Assembly: GCA_008973525.1 (NCBI GenBank)
Contig: WACJ01000045.1
Span: 496,001-560,000, forward strand
Source: Stenopsyche tienmushanensis
Taxonomy: Eukaryota; Arthropoda; Insecta; Trichoptera; Stenopsychidae
Direction of reading: 5' to 3'
Length of the DNA: 64,000 nucleotides
In this document: positions 1-12,749 of the stretch, piece by piece
How the letters are laid out: the number at the start of each line of letters is the position of its first letter
How positions within the stretch are numbered: the first letter of the stretch is position 1
Position numbers and translations under genes: made by a program
The notes under the pieces: model-generated
Seen by the model: the letters and a program-made list of their open reading frames with translations, nothing else
The model's database searches: none
What the model was told of the DNA's origin: nothing

Positions 1-1
1 T

Positions 2-2667
<2,666 letters not shown>

Positions 2668-2713
2668 TGTTAATGATTTCTAAATCGAATCTAATATACG
2701 GAATATTTTATCG

Positions 2714-2719
2714 AATAAA
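2714..2719 (+). terminator. Polyadenylation signal AATAAA of the protease gene
   Basis: A canonical AATAAA sits 47 bases past the stop codon, followed by T-rich and GT-containing sequence. The spacing gives a short 3' UTR typical of compact insect protease genes. Confidence 0.75.
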
Positions 2720-2759
2720 CAATTTGTATGTACATTAAGAAAATATATTGAATAAGGCA

Positions 2760-3165
2760 TGATTAAATTATTTCATTGGCCAAAACATTGTCGAACGTGT
2801 AAGACCCTACGATTGATTTATCCACTGTTGAGTTCATAAATCAATCCATGGCGTTTGAGCAACGATTTGAAATTGTATTACATGGTTTTAAATGTGCGCG
2901 ACTGTCATATCGTTAGATTTATGATCGAAATGAGTCGATGATATATATATTTGATAAGAATATTAATTTTGACACATGTGACATCTATGGTCGTATTTAC
3001 GAATTTGTAACATATCGATCAAATAATACGTTTAAAAAAATACTATTCCTACAAAAATAATTTCATCCCCTTTGCGCAAACAAATCTAAAATATAATACA
3101 ACAGGCCTGCTAAGAAGGTTTCAATATTTCAGATTAATATTAATTTAAATTGATATTGAATCTAT
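2760..3165. other. AT-rich spacer downstream of the protease
   Basis: No gene, RNA gene or recognisable repeat is visible in this stretch, which separates the protease polyadenylation signal from the first copy of repeat A. Confidence 0.5.
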
Positions 3166-3169
3166 TTAT

Positions 3170-3640
3170 AACGGAATCCCGGGATCCCGGACAGTTTTAG
3201 GTGCTCATGAATCCCGGGATTAGTAAACGTAATCCCGAAAAACTCAGGATTTAAATTTTTATCTAACAGAAATCTTACACCTCACCAGCACGATTAAGGC
3301 TACTAAATCGAGACATTTCCACCGAAATCTGGATGCTTGAAAACAGTGGCGTAACTACTAATTGGCGAATTAAGGCGACGCCTAGAGGCAGTATCTGTCT
3401 AATCTATGTATAAATATATACAGCACATACATGTTTTTCAAATTGTTATATTAACCTTTCCCTACCGGTGATGTATTTACTACACCTTGACTTTAATAAT
3501 GGGAATATCGATATGAAATATAATAGATTCGGGGTTCAGGATTTTTTTATTGATCCGTAATATAATTACGAATCACGTCGAAGTATTAAAATATATAATA
3601 TAAGTATTCATCTGCAGCGGCGGATTTTTTTTTATTAATT
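3170..3640 (+). repeat. Repeat A, MITE-like, about 470 bp
   Basis: One of five copies (also 11.69, 33.27, 35.72 and 47.48 kb). The core includes CCTTTCCCTACCGGTGATG, then TATCGATATGAAATATAATA and ATCTGCAGCGG. The outer part is rich in palindromic CCCGGGAT motifs at both ends (ATCCCGGGAT near 3,177 and again near 3,223). No coding capacity. The ends look like the termini of a non-autonomous DNA transposon, but no clean target duplication could be defined. Confidence 0.7.
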
Positions 3641-3679
3641 AAAAAAAAAATAATAATTTAATTTTAAAATCTTCCAATA

Positions 3680-3800
3680 GCATCCCATGGCTTACATAAA
3701 AAGCTCTAAATGCCCTAAAAGATGAGAGAGTGGCCACAATGTTTGTGTGTCCAACTGGTCCGCCTTTCACATCGCTGACCAGAGGCAGGACACCCGCCAA
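3680..3800 (-). repeat. Repeat C copy
   Basis: Carries the reverse-orientation signature GAGTGGCCACAATGTTTGTG, then CCAACTGGTCCGCCTTTC, matching the copies at 23.7, 19.0, 19.25, 30.6 and 35.45 kb. The short open frame across it is a by-product of the repeat. Confidence 0.6.
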
Positions 3801-4034
3801 CACTGGAAGACGCTTTAGATACGAGCATCATAGGCACCCACTGGCTAAGAAAATTAATTTATTCATGCAGCTCCAGTCGCAGAAGTTCTTCATTGAGAAA
3901 TTCGCCAGGGTTTCGAGGTGGGACTGCTGTAACAAATGCTGTTGAAACAAATTATTAAAATTGTATTTATACAGCTTCCGATTGAGGGCGTTACCGTATC
4001 CAAACATACAACGCATAAAGACAACAGTCACGAT

Positions 4035-4085
4035 ATCAAAGAAGAGCAGGCCTTCCCGCGGCCAAGACTATTGGTCGGATCTCAA
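4035..4085 (-). repeat. Partial repeat F
   Basis: The reverse complement contains AGTCTTGGCCGCGGGAAG, the same core as repeat F at 19.98 and 21.74 kb, but the second arm of the F hairpin is missing. Confidence 0.5.
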
Positions 4086-4089
4086 AACT

Positions 4090-5555
4090 CAACCTACTCC
4101 AACTATACGGAGACTGACTCACTGTGACTGTCTCCCCCTCTTTTATATACGATCTTTCTTAACAAGTAGGAATCTTCGATCGTTTTGGTATTACAGTGGT
4201 ATAGTTGATGTATCAAGAAGAAAATTTGAAAACAGATAGTTTTGCACGGCAATTCCGTCTTCTGTTTTCTTAAATCTGCATTTTTTGCACTTCTCCAGTA
4301 AATTTCCTCTCAATCTTTCCCAAATTCAATCAACTGGGACACTAATGATCTTAATAAAGGCGCCAGATCTAATATAGTCCCTCTTGCAGGACTTCTTTGA
4401 CTGTCGGAAAGGCCTTATATTTACAATCTTAGTGTGCAAATGAGTCGCTATTTATCCTGTAATCACACTATGTGTGCACAGAAGATGAGAATATATCTCC
4501 TCTGTATATATATAAAATTGGCTCTAATGCTTCCCTTGTATAGTCTTTTAAATATATTAATGATGTTATTGTATGGCAGCATGTTGTTCATATGCCTTAA
4601 TTAAAAAAAATAGTATGGAGTTTGAAGCGTGAGAAAGTACCTCTATAGATGTTTTGCCACGTGGAACTTAATAGGTGGGCAAACGAGAGCGTATGACATG
4701 TATTTAAAGGGTGTAATTTGTCAAAGTTGTCCGACATGAGCTTCCTGCCGTAAACATATGTGCCCTTCCATAGCTTTCGCCATTCCAAATTGGCGGAACT
4801 CTGCCATGAATTTGTCAAACTTTCAAATTAACATTCCTCGCCTTTTAGCCCGATGAATCAAAACAATAATCTATTGTTTTATTATCCTGTCTATTGTACA
4901 GCAGATACTTGTTTCTTCCACCGCAAGACGTCAACTGAGTCTATTCGATTCGCTGTTATTCAAAGAAAAATACATAAAACTATCAATATTAATAACCATC
5001 TATCAATTTTTGAATCTAATGAGCCATTATGAAATCATTAATGTTGAATGACATCACCAAGCCTTTGGTATCGCCTGATAAAAATGTGGTCAAATTGAGT
5101 AAAAGCGCCAGTGACGATTCACGAAATAGATTAAAATAACTAATGGAATAGCAATAAATATCTTGGACAAATTATTAATAGTTTGGAGATACCATAGCAT
5201 TCAAAACATCACACAAGCTTGACTCGCTAAGCCGTAAATCTTCTTGTTTAGAGCATAAATCTGGATGATAAAAGTGAGAGATAGGCAATGAATAGAAACA
5301 TTTTAAATGTGCTGTATTGAAGAAAGAATAGAAGAAAAAAATCTGAACATCTTAAAGCGTGTTCAAAAGAAGACTGCATATAAAATTACAAACACGATGA
5401 ACAGAGCAGATTATAGAAACTATAGATTCTATAATACACCACAATACCTGAAGTATTTAGGACATCAGATTAGTAGTAGAGTAGGATCACCAAACTGTGT
5501 CTCAAGTATCCTCAAAATTTAACTTGATTTTACGTCTCCGTTTTTAAAAGAAAAT
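4090..5555. other. Spacer without recognisable genes
   Basis: Open frames of about 70 codons exist here (for example 4,597-4,818 minus and 5,307-5,522 plus). Neither shows a known motif or a sensible start context. No repeat shared with the rest of the window was recognised. Confidence 0.45.
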
Positions 5556-5559
5556 AAAC

Positions 5560-5700
5560 AATTACGCGTTGCGCAACAGAGGGTGCTACCTCTCGCCCAC
5601 TCATGGCTTTATTGGAATATGTAAGCTAGGGCTGTGTGTGTAGGTATCCCCTCTCTGAGCTCTTATTTCTCTGCGTTACTTTTGCTTAAATAATTGTTTT
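5560..5700 (+). repeat. Repeat G, LTR-like
   Basis: Begins with ACGCGTTGCGCAACAG, then GCTACC...CTCATGG, and reaches GTAGGTATCCCCTCTCTGAG. The reverse complement of 10,325-10,470 repeats the same order of blocks, and 10,705-10,750 carries the first block only. GTTGCGCAAC is a perfect palindrome. It could be a solo LTR or a small non-autonomous element. Confidence 0.55.
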
Positions 5701-5959
5701 GAATCGATATATCCTATTTAAAAAAAATATCTGCCGTCTTGCGAACACATAGCATCTAGAGTAATGATATCTATATCTTCTTGTGTCGTTTTCTATTCGT
5801 GCAGGAAGTGGGAGTCGTTGGCCTAGTCTTGGTCGCAGAAAGATGTTATTCCCGCATGCTGATAGTTGTAGCTCAGGGATCCATAGGGCGCTATGAATTC
5901 CCGCGGCATACAGAACTCATGATCGGTGGATTTCTTGTAAAAGAAGATGGAGTAAGTGG

Positions 5960-6530
5960 AGGTCCCGGAAGTACAGAAAGGCAACCTACTGTGTCCTAAT
6001 AAGACATGGCTGTTTCGGGGCCTATCTAACACGGATAGGCAAAAAAAGAAACCATGTCGTACCACCACTATCAAGCAGGGATTGACTATGTGAAACACTC
6101 CACCATAGATATCATAGATTGAGAGTCAAAATTGAAGTAGATGTGCTCAATGTCGAGAACATGATCCGCAGCATGCTCATGAGCAAAGAGATCTAAGACC
6201 TTTGGTGGGAATACGCAGAGGAAGTTATGATCGCCAAAGAGGACAGTGAAATAAAGAGATACAGGGCTTTTATCCAATACTAGAAAAGGGGCTCATGACC
6301 AGCCTAATTGCTCTTCTTGCTAAAGCAATGTGATAAATAGTACCAGGAGGGACAGACATGGACCAAGGGAGAAGCTTATTTAGATAAAATCTGACACTAC
6401 CCTGGGGCCAATTAACCTTGTCTAATGCAAGATTCCCCTTCTGCAGGAACAAAAGTTCGCCACCTTGTCGTGGTGACCCAGAAGAAATATTGCTAAGAAC
6501 GAAGACTCTCAATGTAAGGTGTTAAAGACA
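5960..6530 (+). pseudogene. R1-type LINE ORF2 C-terminus plus 3' UTR
   Basis: The plus-strand frame reads RHGCFGAYLTRIGKKRN (5,998-6,050). This is the C-terminal segment that precedes the zinc-knuckle in R1/I-type LINE ORF2. A frame farther on reads VENMIRSMLMSKEI and AEEVMIAKEDSEIKRYRA (to about 6,270), the typical C-terminal tail of that ORF2. Stops and shifts break the frame, and the zinc-knuckle itself is lost. The following 200 bp resemble 16,690-16,900, indicating a shared 3' UTR. Confidence 0.7.
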
Positions 6531-6655
6531 GAGCGGCAGAAAGCGTCTTGGCCTGTGCCGCTGTGCGGTCTGTTCTGGGCTTCCCCGGACTAGCCACACA
6601 GAGAGTGTCATTCACTGATCTTTTAACCACACGAGAAACTCTAAGCGCAGAGCGT

Positions 6656-6985
6656 TCAAGTGTCCACCACTTTTCCTCCACGCCCTCTAAAGCTCACTCC
6701 AAGCTCACTCCAATCCCAGTTTGAAGGGGACTGTAGCAAATGACGGACAAGAGAATAGCCATGGAGACGAGGCGTCGTTCGAGCAGTTTGAAGTCGTTCT
6801 CCCCTGTATGCACTATACTGTTGAGGATAGTGGTAACGCCTTTTGCACAGATTCCACCTATTTATAGAATCAGCAGTTCCATATTCCTCTTTATCAGCAC
6901 AGAGTGAACTGCGTACCCAACTCATGTTAGCTGGGTTACCCCAGCAGCGTTTGATGGGCAAACCGACGAGGCTACTTTCGCGCAC
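6656..6985 (-). other. Unrecognised repeated coding-like segment (ANMSWVR)
   Basis: An open minus-strand frame of 109 codons contains ANMSWVRSSL, TAD and LCKRRYHYPQQ. A plus-strand segment at 39,665-39,837 encodes ANMSWVRTLL, TAD and LCKKRYYCLQQ in the same order. The protein-level resemblance suggests a common transposon-derived coding sequence. I do not recognise the family. Confidence 0.4.
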
Positions 6986-7039
6986 ATCTACTCCACATCA
7001 ATATCCCAGGGGTTTGAATGTTGCCCACCCCCCCTAGGG

Positions 7040-8460
7040 TTTTATGGGTGGATTGCTAAAATGCTGCCCATGTATATACAGCTAAGATCGTTTCACAGGG
7101 TATTTCAAGTAATATAATAAGAGGGCTTAAAATACACAGTGATATTTTCTTCCGTTGATTGGTCTCGAAATCGAGACGTATTGTTCGGTTTCAAACTTCA
7201 AAGATGGTAGTAATTTATATTTAGCAGGAAGCAAGTGTGTGACCAATGTAGTTAATGAGCAGAAACAAGCGTTTAGCAGTAACTCGCAATATGCTATATT
7301 CGTCCCTTGTTGCTTTTTATCCTTTAGGCTCTCAAAGGACGCATACGAAATCTTATTTGCTTCGACAATTCCAGGTTTGCAAATGATTTTCATCGCTCTC
7401 TCCAGGCTTGTGTTGTGGATCGGAACGGATGTGCCGGGATATTCAGTGGATAAATAGCATTCGAGTTGTTTAGAAATCATGTTACTAAATCAAAAGCTCG
7501 CCAATAAAGTTGGTTAATTTAGAGGGGAAGTATAATAATTTAGGGGATGTGTTCGAATGACGAACGACCCTAGGAACTCTGTTTAATTTTGACATTCGAA
7601 TGTCAGAAAGTTTCCTTTATTAATGTTGTGAGCAACGCGTCTTATTCATCGCAGACTCGAGCTAAAGATATGAATAACTTGACGTTTATATTTGAGCATG
7701 TTTCATGGATGCTCCTTTTAAATTGTATGCTATAACATACCTAAATTTATTTCATTGTTATATGAATTCTTGCAGGACGTCGAGTCTTTTAGAATTCAGC
7801 TTTTGGCTTTAAAATAATTTATTCTATGAGCTGATCGGGATTCGTGAATATCTCAAGGCGTTCAGGAGTTCGTGAGAACTGCAAGTATTTTTACTAAAGT
7901 CGAAAATGTTTAGCACATTCAAAGTTTTGCACTCGAAGATTCTGCTGAATTCTCAAAATAAATTCTATACAATCGATTTCTCGGATTTATACAAAAAGCA
8001 TACAATAATAAAGCTAAGAATTGCGTGCGTGCAAACATGTAACAAAATAGCTTTAAGTTGTATATTTGGACGTGATAACTATAATAGAAATAGACTTAAC
8101 AACCATAAATACTTGAGCTACATTTAAATTGTATACAAACAGAGCCGTTCTATAAAAGTAAACATAGTTATTGATTTTTTTGAACAAACTGCTTTAAATT
8201 TAAAAAATGCATTACTAATATTAGGGTGTACAATATGAACGTTCGGAACTCGCAGGTGAGAATTAATACGCCATATCTTTTACATGACATAATTTATTCA
8301 TTTAAAATAATTGACATTCGTTTCAATAGCCTTTTGTTAATGAGAAACTTACTTATTCCATTTTTAAAAATGTTCGCATTTTTAAAACCAATATATTATT
8401 TGAACCATTGAATTGCCTCGTCATATTAACCGATTTTTTTATTGCTTAAAAAGTTTTCCT
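7040..8460. other. Spacer with unassigned overlapping open frames
   Basis: A minus frame at 7,127-7,480 (117 codons) and a plus frame at 7,155-7,457 overlap almost completely. Neither has a recognisable domain, promoter or splice context, so at most one could be real. The remainder to 8,460 is AT-rich with no repeats that I can link to others. Confidence 0.35.
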
Positions 8461-8484
8461 GTTGGATAGAGTGAATTGGAGCAG

Positions 8485-8580
8485 TCATGTCAGCGGTCCA
8501 AAAAGTGGACCGATTGGACACACAGACTTTGTGTGGGATAAAACATGAGATATTTTGGTGTATGAAAGCTTTGGTCTTGG
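8485..8580 (+). repeat. Repeat C copy
   Basis: Contains GTCAGCGGTCCAAAAAGTGG, the family core with one arm altered, then ACCGATTGGACACACAGAC as in other copies. Confidence 0.6.
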
Positions 8581-9079
8581 AGATCTAGAGATTAATCGGT
8601 TGTTTTGTTGATGTCATTTAAAAATGGGCTTACCATAACAAAGTAACAACGAATAGCACTCTATTTGGTTATCGCCCATGATCGATCATTGAATAACTGA
8701 AAATCCGAATCATCATGGATAACAAAATGATTTTTATATAAATCATATAGCGGCATACTTCCCTATATTTATCAGTAAGGATAACATGGTAAATATGCTT
8801 AAGTAAATAAATAATTGCAATGGTGTGAAAAATATCTCCCCCAATTTGTGACGTTAACTGCAAAAAATACAAAGGTACATATTTGCTTCTAATAAATCCT
8901 GGTTTATGGAATATAAACGATTGCATTATGAAAAGTGGCGCATGGATACTTCCCGTTTAAGTACCCTTTCAAAGATTCATTTAATATATGAGTAGTTGCA
9001 CAGCTGGATAAGGGATTTTTTATTTTTTATTTTAAATTTTAATTGCTAATCAACAGCACAATCATGCTTTCTCCGAGAG

Positions 9080-9713
9080 CAGAGCCGTAACAATAGTATG
9101 AAACGCCCGTGGCAAGGCTTATGGCGTCCAATCTCGAAGCGCCCATTCGTCATGCCAGCGGTCCGAAAAGCGGACCAGTTGGACATACAGACCTTATGGC
9201 TACTCCGTTATTTTTTAGGGCTTTTTGCGCTATTTTATATGATCTGTACGATAACGGAAGCTCTATCAGAGGCTAATTTACATAAATGACTAGTGCCAAA
9301 TAAGGTCACGAATGATATTTATCTATCTTATTAATTTATGCTACTATCTTAGCTAGTTTTTAAGCCATTTGATCGAACCTTGCGCTGTTCGTCTTGGCAG
9401 CGGGTATGGCCTGAACATGTCTACAAAATGATTACGAACTCTCATTACAAAACGAAGTTGTCCGAATAAGACTGATCGGGGAGGTTGCTTAAATTGTGCA
9501 ATTTTACAAAACGAAGAAAAAAGCGATTAGACAACTTAGTATGTATTATAAAAACGGACAGTCAATCATTGTTGATCCATGTAAAGTAAAATAGTCAAGT
9601 AAAATAAAAACCATGTGCAACTTTCGACCGGATCGGTGTTCTACGTTTTGCGCCCCAAGCCCAATTGCGTCCGTGGCAGGCGCCTGCTTTGCCATCTTCT
9701 TGTTCCGGCCCTG
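9080..9713. mobile_element. hAT-like non-autonomous element with 8-bp target duplication
   Basis: The left end CAGAGCCGTAACAA and the right end TTGTTCCGGCCCTG form imperfect terminal inverted repeats. The flanks TCCGAGAG (9,072-9,079) and TCCGAGAC (9,714-9,721) match at seven of eight bases. hAT transposons make 8-bp duplications, so the assignment is well supported. Inside are a repeat C copy (9,100-9,260), a mariner-like stretch near 9,395-9,420, and the repeat D body (9,430-9,713) shared with 19.34, 21.91, 30.7-31.2 and 35.5 kb. No transposase is encoded. Confidence 0.8.
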
Positions 9714-9779
9714 TCCGAGACGATCCAATTTTTGCTCCACCTGGTTAGAAGTGTACAATTCTAAAGTTACATTGATTTT

Positions 9780-9965
9780 GAGTTATGGAGTCTACTACGG
9801 GGGCCCTCGGATTAGTTTGGTGCCTATCGTAGTATTCGCAGGAGGCGCCCTTTGCGCTGAAACTAGAGCAAAACTCGGAGAAGGCGCTGAAGGCACCGGG
9901 ACGGGTCACCAGATCTCTGTGCTCTACGAGAACAATACGGTCTATCCGCGAAGCTCAGTCCCATT
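9780..9965 (+). repeat. Unclassified repeat also at 16.30-16.40 kb
   Basis: The part around 9,850-9,920 (CGCTGAAACTAGAGCAAAAC, then AGGCGCTGAAGGCACCGGG) has a diverged counterpart at 16,320-16,390 (CGCCGAAACTGGAGCAAAAG, then AGGCGCTAAAAACACTGGG). The frame is open over 121 codons, but no family is recognised. Confidence 0.4.
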
Positions 9966-10184
9966 AAGTGGACAGTGAAACGGCCGTGTCCCGTTAGGAA
10001 TTGAGATGTCCAATGGTTGGGATTAACCTAATGATAGCTAAGTTTCCGTTTAATTGAGTTGAAGAACATATACAGGTGGTGTTCTTTGTGCGATCATCTT
10101 TTTTGCCATTCGATGTTGGCAGCGTTTGTGGCCCATTTCTGTAGGGAGGTGCAGTCCTCTATTTTCGGCGTTGAGAAATACTTC

Positions 10185-10340
10185 AACAACTTCTAGGGCT
10201 TACCTATTATTCCATCTGTGTTTGATCGCACTAATCTGCAGCTGCAGTTCCAGGAGGCTGATGCTGGCCAGCACCGGAAGGCTATCCGCGACAACCGTAC
10301 AATAAGCACGTGTTATGTCAATCAGCATCATACACTGCGT
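10185..10340 (-). pseudogene. R1-type LINE ORF2 fragment
   Basis: The minus strand reads ITRAYCTVVADSLPVLA, then ELQLQISAIKHRW. This corresponds to the conserved AYRTVS..AL.VLAG.PPLEL block that lies between the reverse transcriptase and the C-terminus of R1-type ORF2. Only about 50 codons remain, and repeat G abuts it. Confidence 0.65.
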
Positions 10341-10470
10341 GAGAAAATAAATAGTTAGGAGCTCGGAGAGGGGATACCTATACACACAGCCCTAACATAT
10401 ACGTGCAGTATAACCATGAGTAAGCGATAGGTAGAATCATCTGTTGCGCAACGCGTTATTGTACATTTTA
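10325..10470 (-). repeat. Repeat G copy (reverse)
   Basis: The reverse complement shows ACGCGTTGCGCAACAGAT, then CTACCTATCGCTTACTCATG and GGGCTGTGTGTATAGGTATC. This is the same block order as at 5,560-5,700. A further partial copy (GCGTTGCGCAACGGAGGATG) lies at about 10,710. Confidence 0.55.
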
Positions 10471-10501
10471 TCGTAAATTACTCTAAGTATAAATCTAAGT
10501 A

Positions 10502-10656
10502 AGACCCGAATGTTTGATTGCGCCGAAAAGTTTTATGGAGGTCTGAAAACCGGGAAACAGTCTGCTGGAAAAGTGATGACTAAGGTATTTTGGGACTCGA
10601 AAGGAGTTTTATCGATTGATTTTTTACATAACAGACAGACGGTGAATGTGACGTAG
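10502..10656 (+). pseudogene. Mariner-type transposase fragment
   Basis: The plus frame encodes KQSAGKVMTKVFWDSKGVLS, then IDFLHNRQTVNVT, followed by stops. GKVM..VFWD.KG...IDFL is the strongly conserved block between the first and second catalytic Asp of mariner transposases. Sequences before and after it are not recognisable. Confidence 0.75.
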
Positions 10657-10759
10657 TAATGCTAGCTGCTAGATAATGCTAAGGCTTCTTAAATAAAAAT
10701 GAATGATTTTGCGTTGCGCAACGGAGGATGCTACTTTCCGCCTTCTTTCTTCAATGATG

Positions 10760-11685
10760 GGATCAAGAAGCTTTCTATCTGATGGAATAAATTAATTCCG
10801 GATTATATTTGAACACTCCTCATAGCACTTAGACCGGTTGGCTTTATAAATCAAAAATCCGATGGTTTATGCAATATTGTTTGCTTGCATGTTCTCTTGC
10901 AATAAAATAAACAATTGTGGCTGAATTTGTTATTCTCAACTTCAGCTCTGGCAGACGTTTGAGTACGAGCAAAAAATAGTAATTTAGATAGGTCGCAAGA
11001 CACTAACCAAGACCGACGAGATCTTCAAATAAATTGTTGAATTTGAGTGTTGAAAGTGGACGTGCGGACAAAGAACTCTATTCATGTGTACGGAAATGCT
11101 TCAGTCTCGTCTCGACAGAGGCCCTTACCACAAATCAAGACAAATTATGCAGTCTGCCCTGGGAGCAATTGAGGTGCCTCGAATTATGTCCGTGCAATGG
11201 TTTTTGTTGGAAAATTTACGAGCTGGTGTAAAAACGGCGCCATTGTTTGAACCCAACCATTGATGTTCAGCTCGTTCGACTTTGTACCCAAAGACACCTA
11301 TTTTCGTCGAATATTTCAGGCGGGAATCACTGCATGCCGAGACATATCCTGTCATGGAGGTTTTTTTCCGTCATTTTTAACACGGGAGTACGTTGATTTC
11401 AGACTCTTGTGTATCTGATTTAAAATGCGAAAGCTCGCATTTTATAAGCTCATGGCGAAAGGAATGTTTCGTCGATAAGACAGATGATTCATTTGGAGTG
11501 AGCAACTTAATGGACGAATGCAGTCATATTTAAATGCTATATTAAAATGAATGATATCATTGACTGTGATATATTTAAAATGCTGCTATAAAATCTTGGC
11601 ATTCCTTTAAACGGTACGGATAAAAATATTAAGCTTTCCATTGGCACACTAAAAAAATACCCACGCGCTACTATGATATGTATTT
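10760..11685. other. Spacer, nothing assigned
   Basis: Mixed-composition sequence. Two overlapping open frames (11,034-11,231 plus and 11,125-11,355 minus) lack recognisable motifs, and no copy elsewhere in the window was noticed. Confidence 0.35.
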
Positions 11686-11689
11686 GGTA

Positions 11690-11810
11690 CACCATATGAA
11701 ATTATGAACCCCGTATCTATTATATTTCATATCAATATTCCCATTATTAGAATCAAGTTATAGTTAATACTCCACGGTCAAGGAAAGTTTAATTTAGATT
11801 CTTTAAATTA
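11690..11810 (-). repeat. Repeat A fragment
   Basis: ATCTATTATATTTCATATCA, then ATTCCCATTATTAGAATC, is the reverse complement of the central part of repeat A. The outer CCCGGGAT regions are absent, and the copy is more diverged than the others. Confidence 0.6.
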
Positions 11811-11920
11811 AGAAAAGTTATATATTTAAATGTAAATAAAAATAGTTGTGTTTAAAATATCTACCCATTTTTTATTTTATTTGAAAGAATATTGTATAGA
11901 ATTAAGCATGAAATATAACG

Positions 11921-12195
11921 TGGCCAGGTCACATCACTGCCGCGCAAGAAAAGCTTGCCCTCAAATCGCTCATGCAGAATATCTATCGTGGCATGCGCTG
12001 TGTGGCACGTAACGCCGTCCTATTGGAACTACATATCGTCGGTATCCATATCATCCAGTTTAGACCACAATAAAAATGGAACTCGTCGCTGAAGACGATT
12101 TTTTTGACAAAATTTGGGTCAACTTCCAAGTGCTCCAGACCCCAATAAGTGAATATACGTCGTTGTCTATGGTCGTTTGCTTTATGTTCCTGGAT
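11921..12195 (-). pseudogene. IS630/Tc1-type transposase, internally deleted relic
   Basis: The minus strand reads NDHRQRRIFTYWGLEHLE, then VKKIVFSDEFHFYCG with the first catalytic Asp. After a frame change it reads DGVTCHTAHATIDILHERF and GSDVTWP, around the second catalytic Asp. In intact insect transposases of this type, roughly 90 residues separate these blocks. Here they are nearly adjacent, so the middle is deleted. No ATG start remains. Confidence 0.75.
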
Positions 12196-12299
12196 CAGTC
12201 AGAGGTTTTAAAAACATCATATTTAGAAGTGATGAGTAACTAATCATATTTTGCATTATTATAGACACTGGGTATTTTTAGAACTATGGAAACAAAGCT

Positions 12300-12740
12300 C
12301 TTGAATATGTGGCGTGGGAGATTTACCATCTCTACGTAGTAGCGCTGTTAACAGCGACATCTTCCATCTCTCTTCAGATGCAATGTGTTATTTTAACAGC
12401 GCCATCTCCTGTGGTCCTGCGGAGACATTGCACCTGCATACCGATCCCTTTTTGCGCGTGCGCCGTTGCTAGTTAGGGAGTGACGCGCAGGAGACGGGAG
12501 TCAGAAAGAGTCGTAAGTTAGCCTTGGCTACGGGAGGTCGTCCCTCCTGCAGTCAGATCTCTCTCTCATGTGGAATAAATAGTTATTTAGAGAAGAGTCT
12601 TTCTATTCGACGCCCGTCTATTTCAATCGATTCGTCCAGCAACATCACGGCCCGATAGAAGAACAGACCCGCGTGTTAGCGTGGCCATCCCGACGAGCAC
12701 GTGAGGGGCGGAGAGCTGCTTCTTCAGAATTGTAACGTTT
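12300..12740 (+). repeat. Repeat E, LTR-like
   Basis: A GC-richer block with a stem-loop at 12,531-12,549 (CGGGAGG, loop TCGTC, CCTCCTG) followed by a GGAATAAATAG polyadenylation-like motif. CGTGTTAGCGTGGCCATCCC, then GACGAGCAC, closes the block. A reverse, internally shortened copy is at 28,720-28,850. The order of stem-loop and AATAAA resembles the R region of an LTR retrotransposon, but no TG/CA ends with a target duplication could be fixed. Confidence 0.5.
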
Positions 12741-12749
12741 CGGAGGCCC

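Noticed and set aside
7127..7480. 117-codon minus-strand open frame as a gene
   Set aside because: An equally long plus-strand frame overlaps it. There is no domain, no splice or promoter context and no second copy. I could not support either.
12300..12740. Calling repeat E a definite solo LTR
   Set aside because: No TG...CA boundaries with a short target duplication could be fixed, and no primer-binding site or polypurine tract is seen. It is described only as LTR-like.
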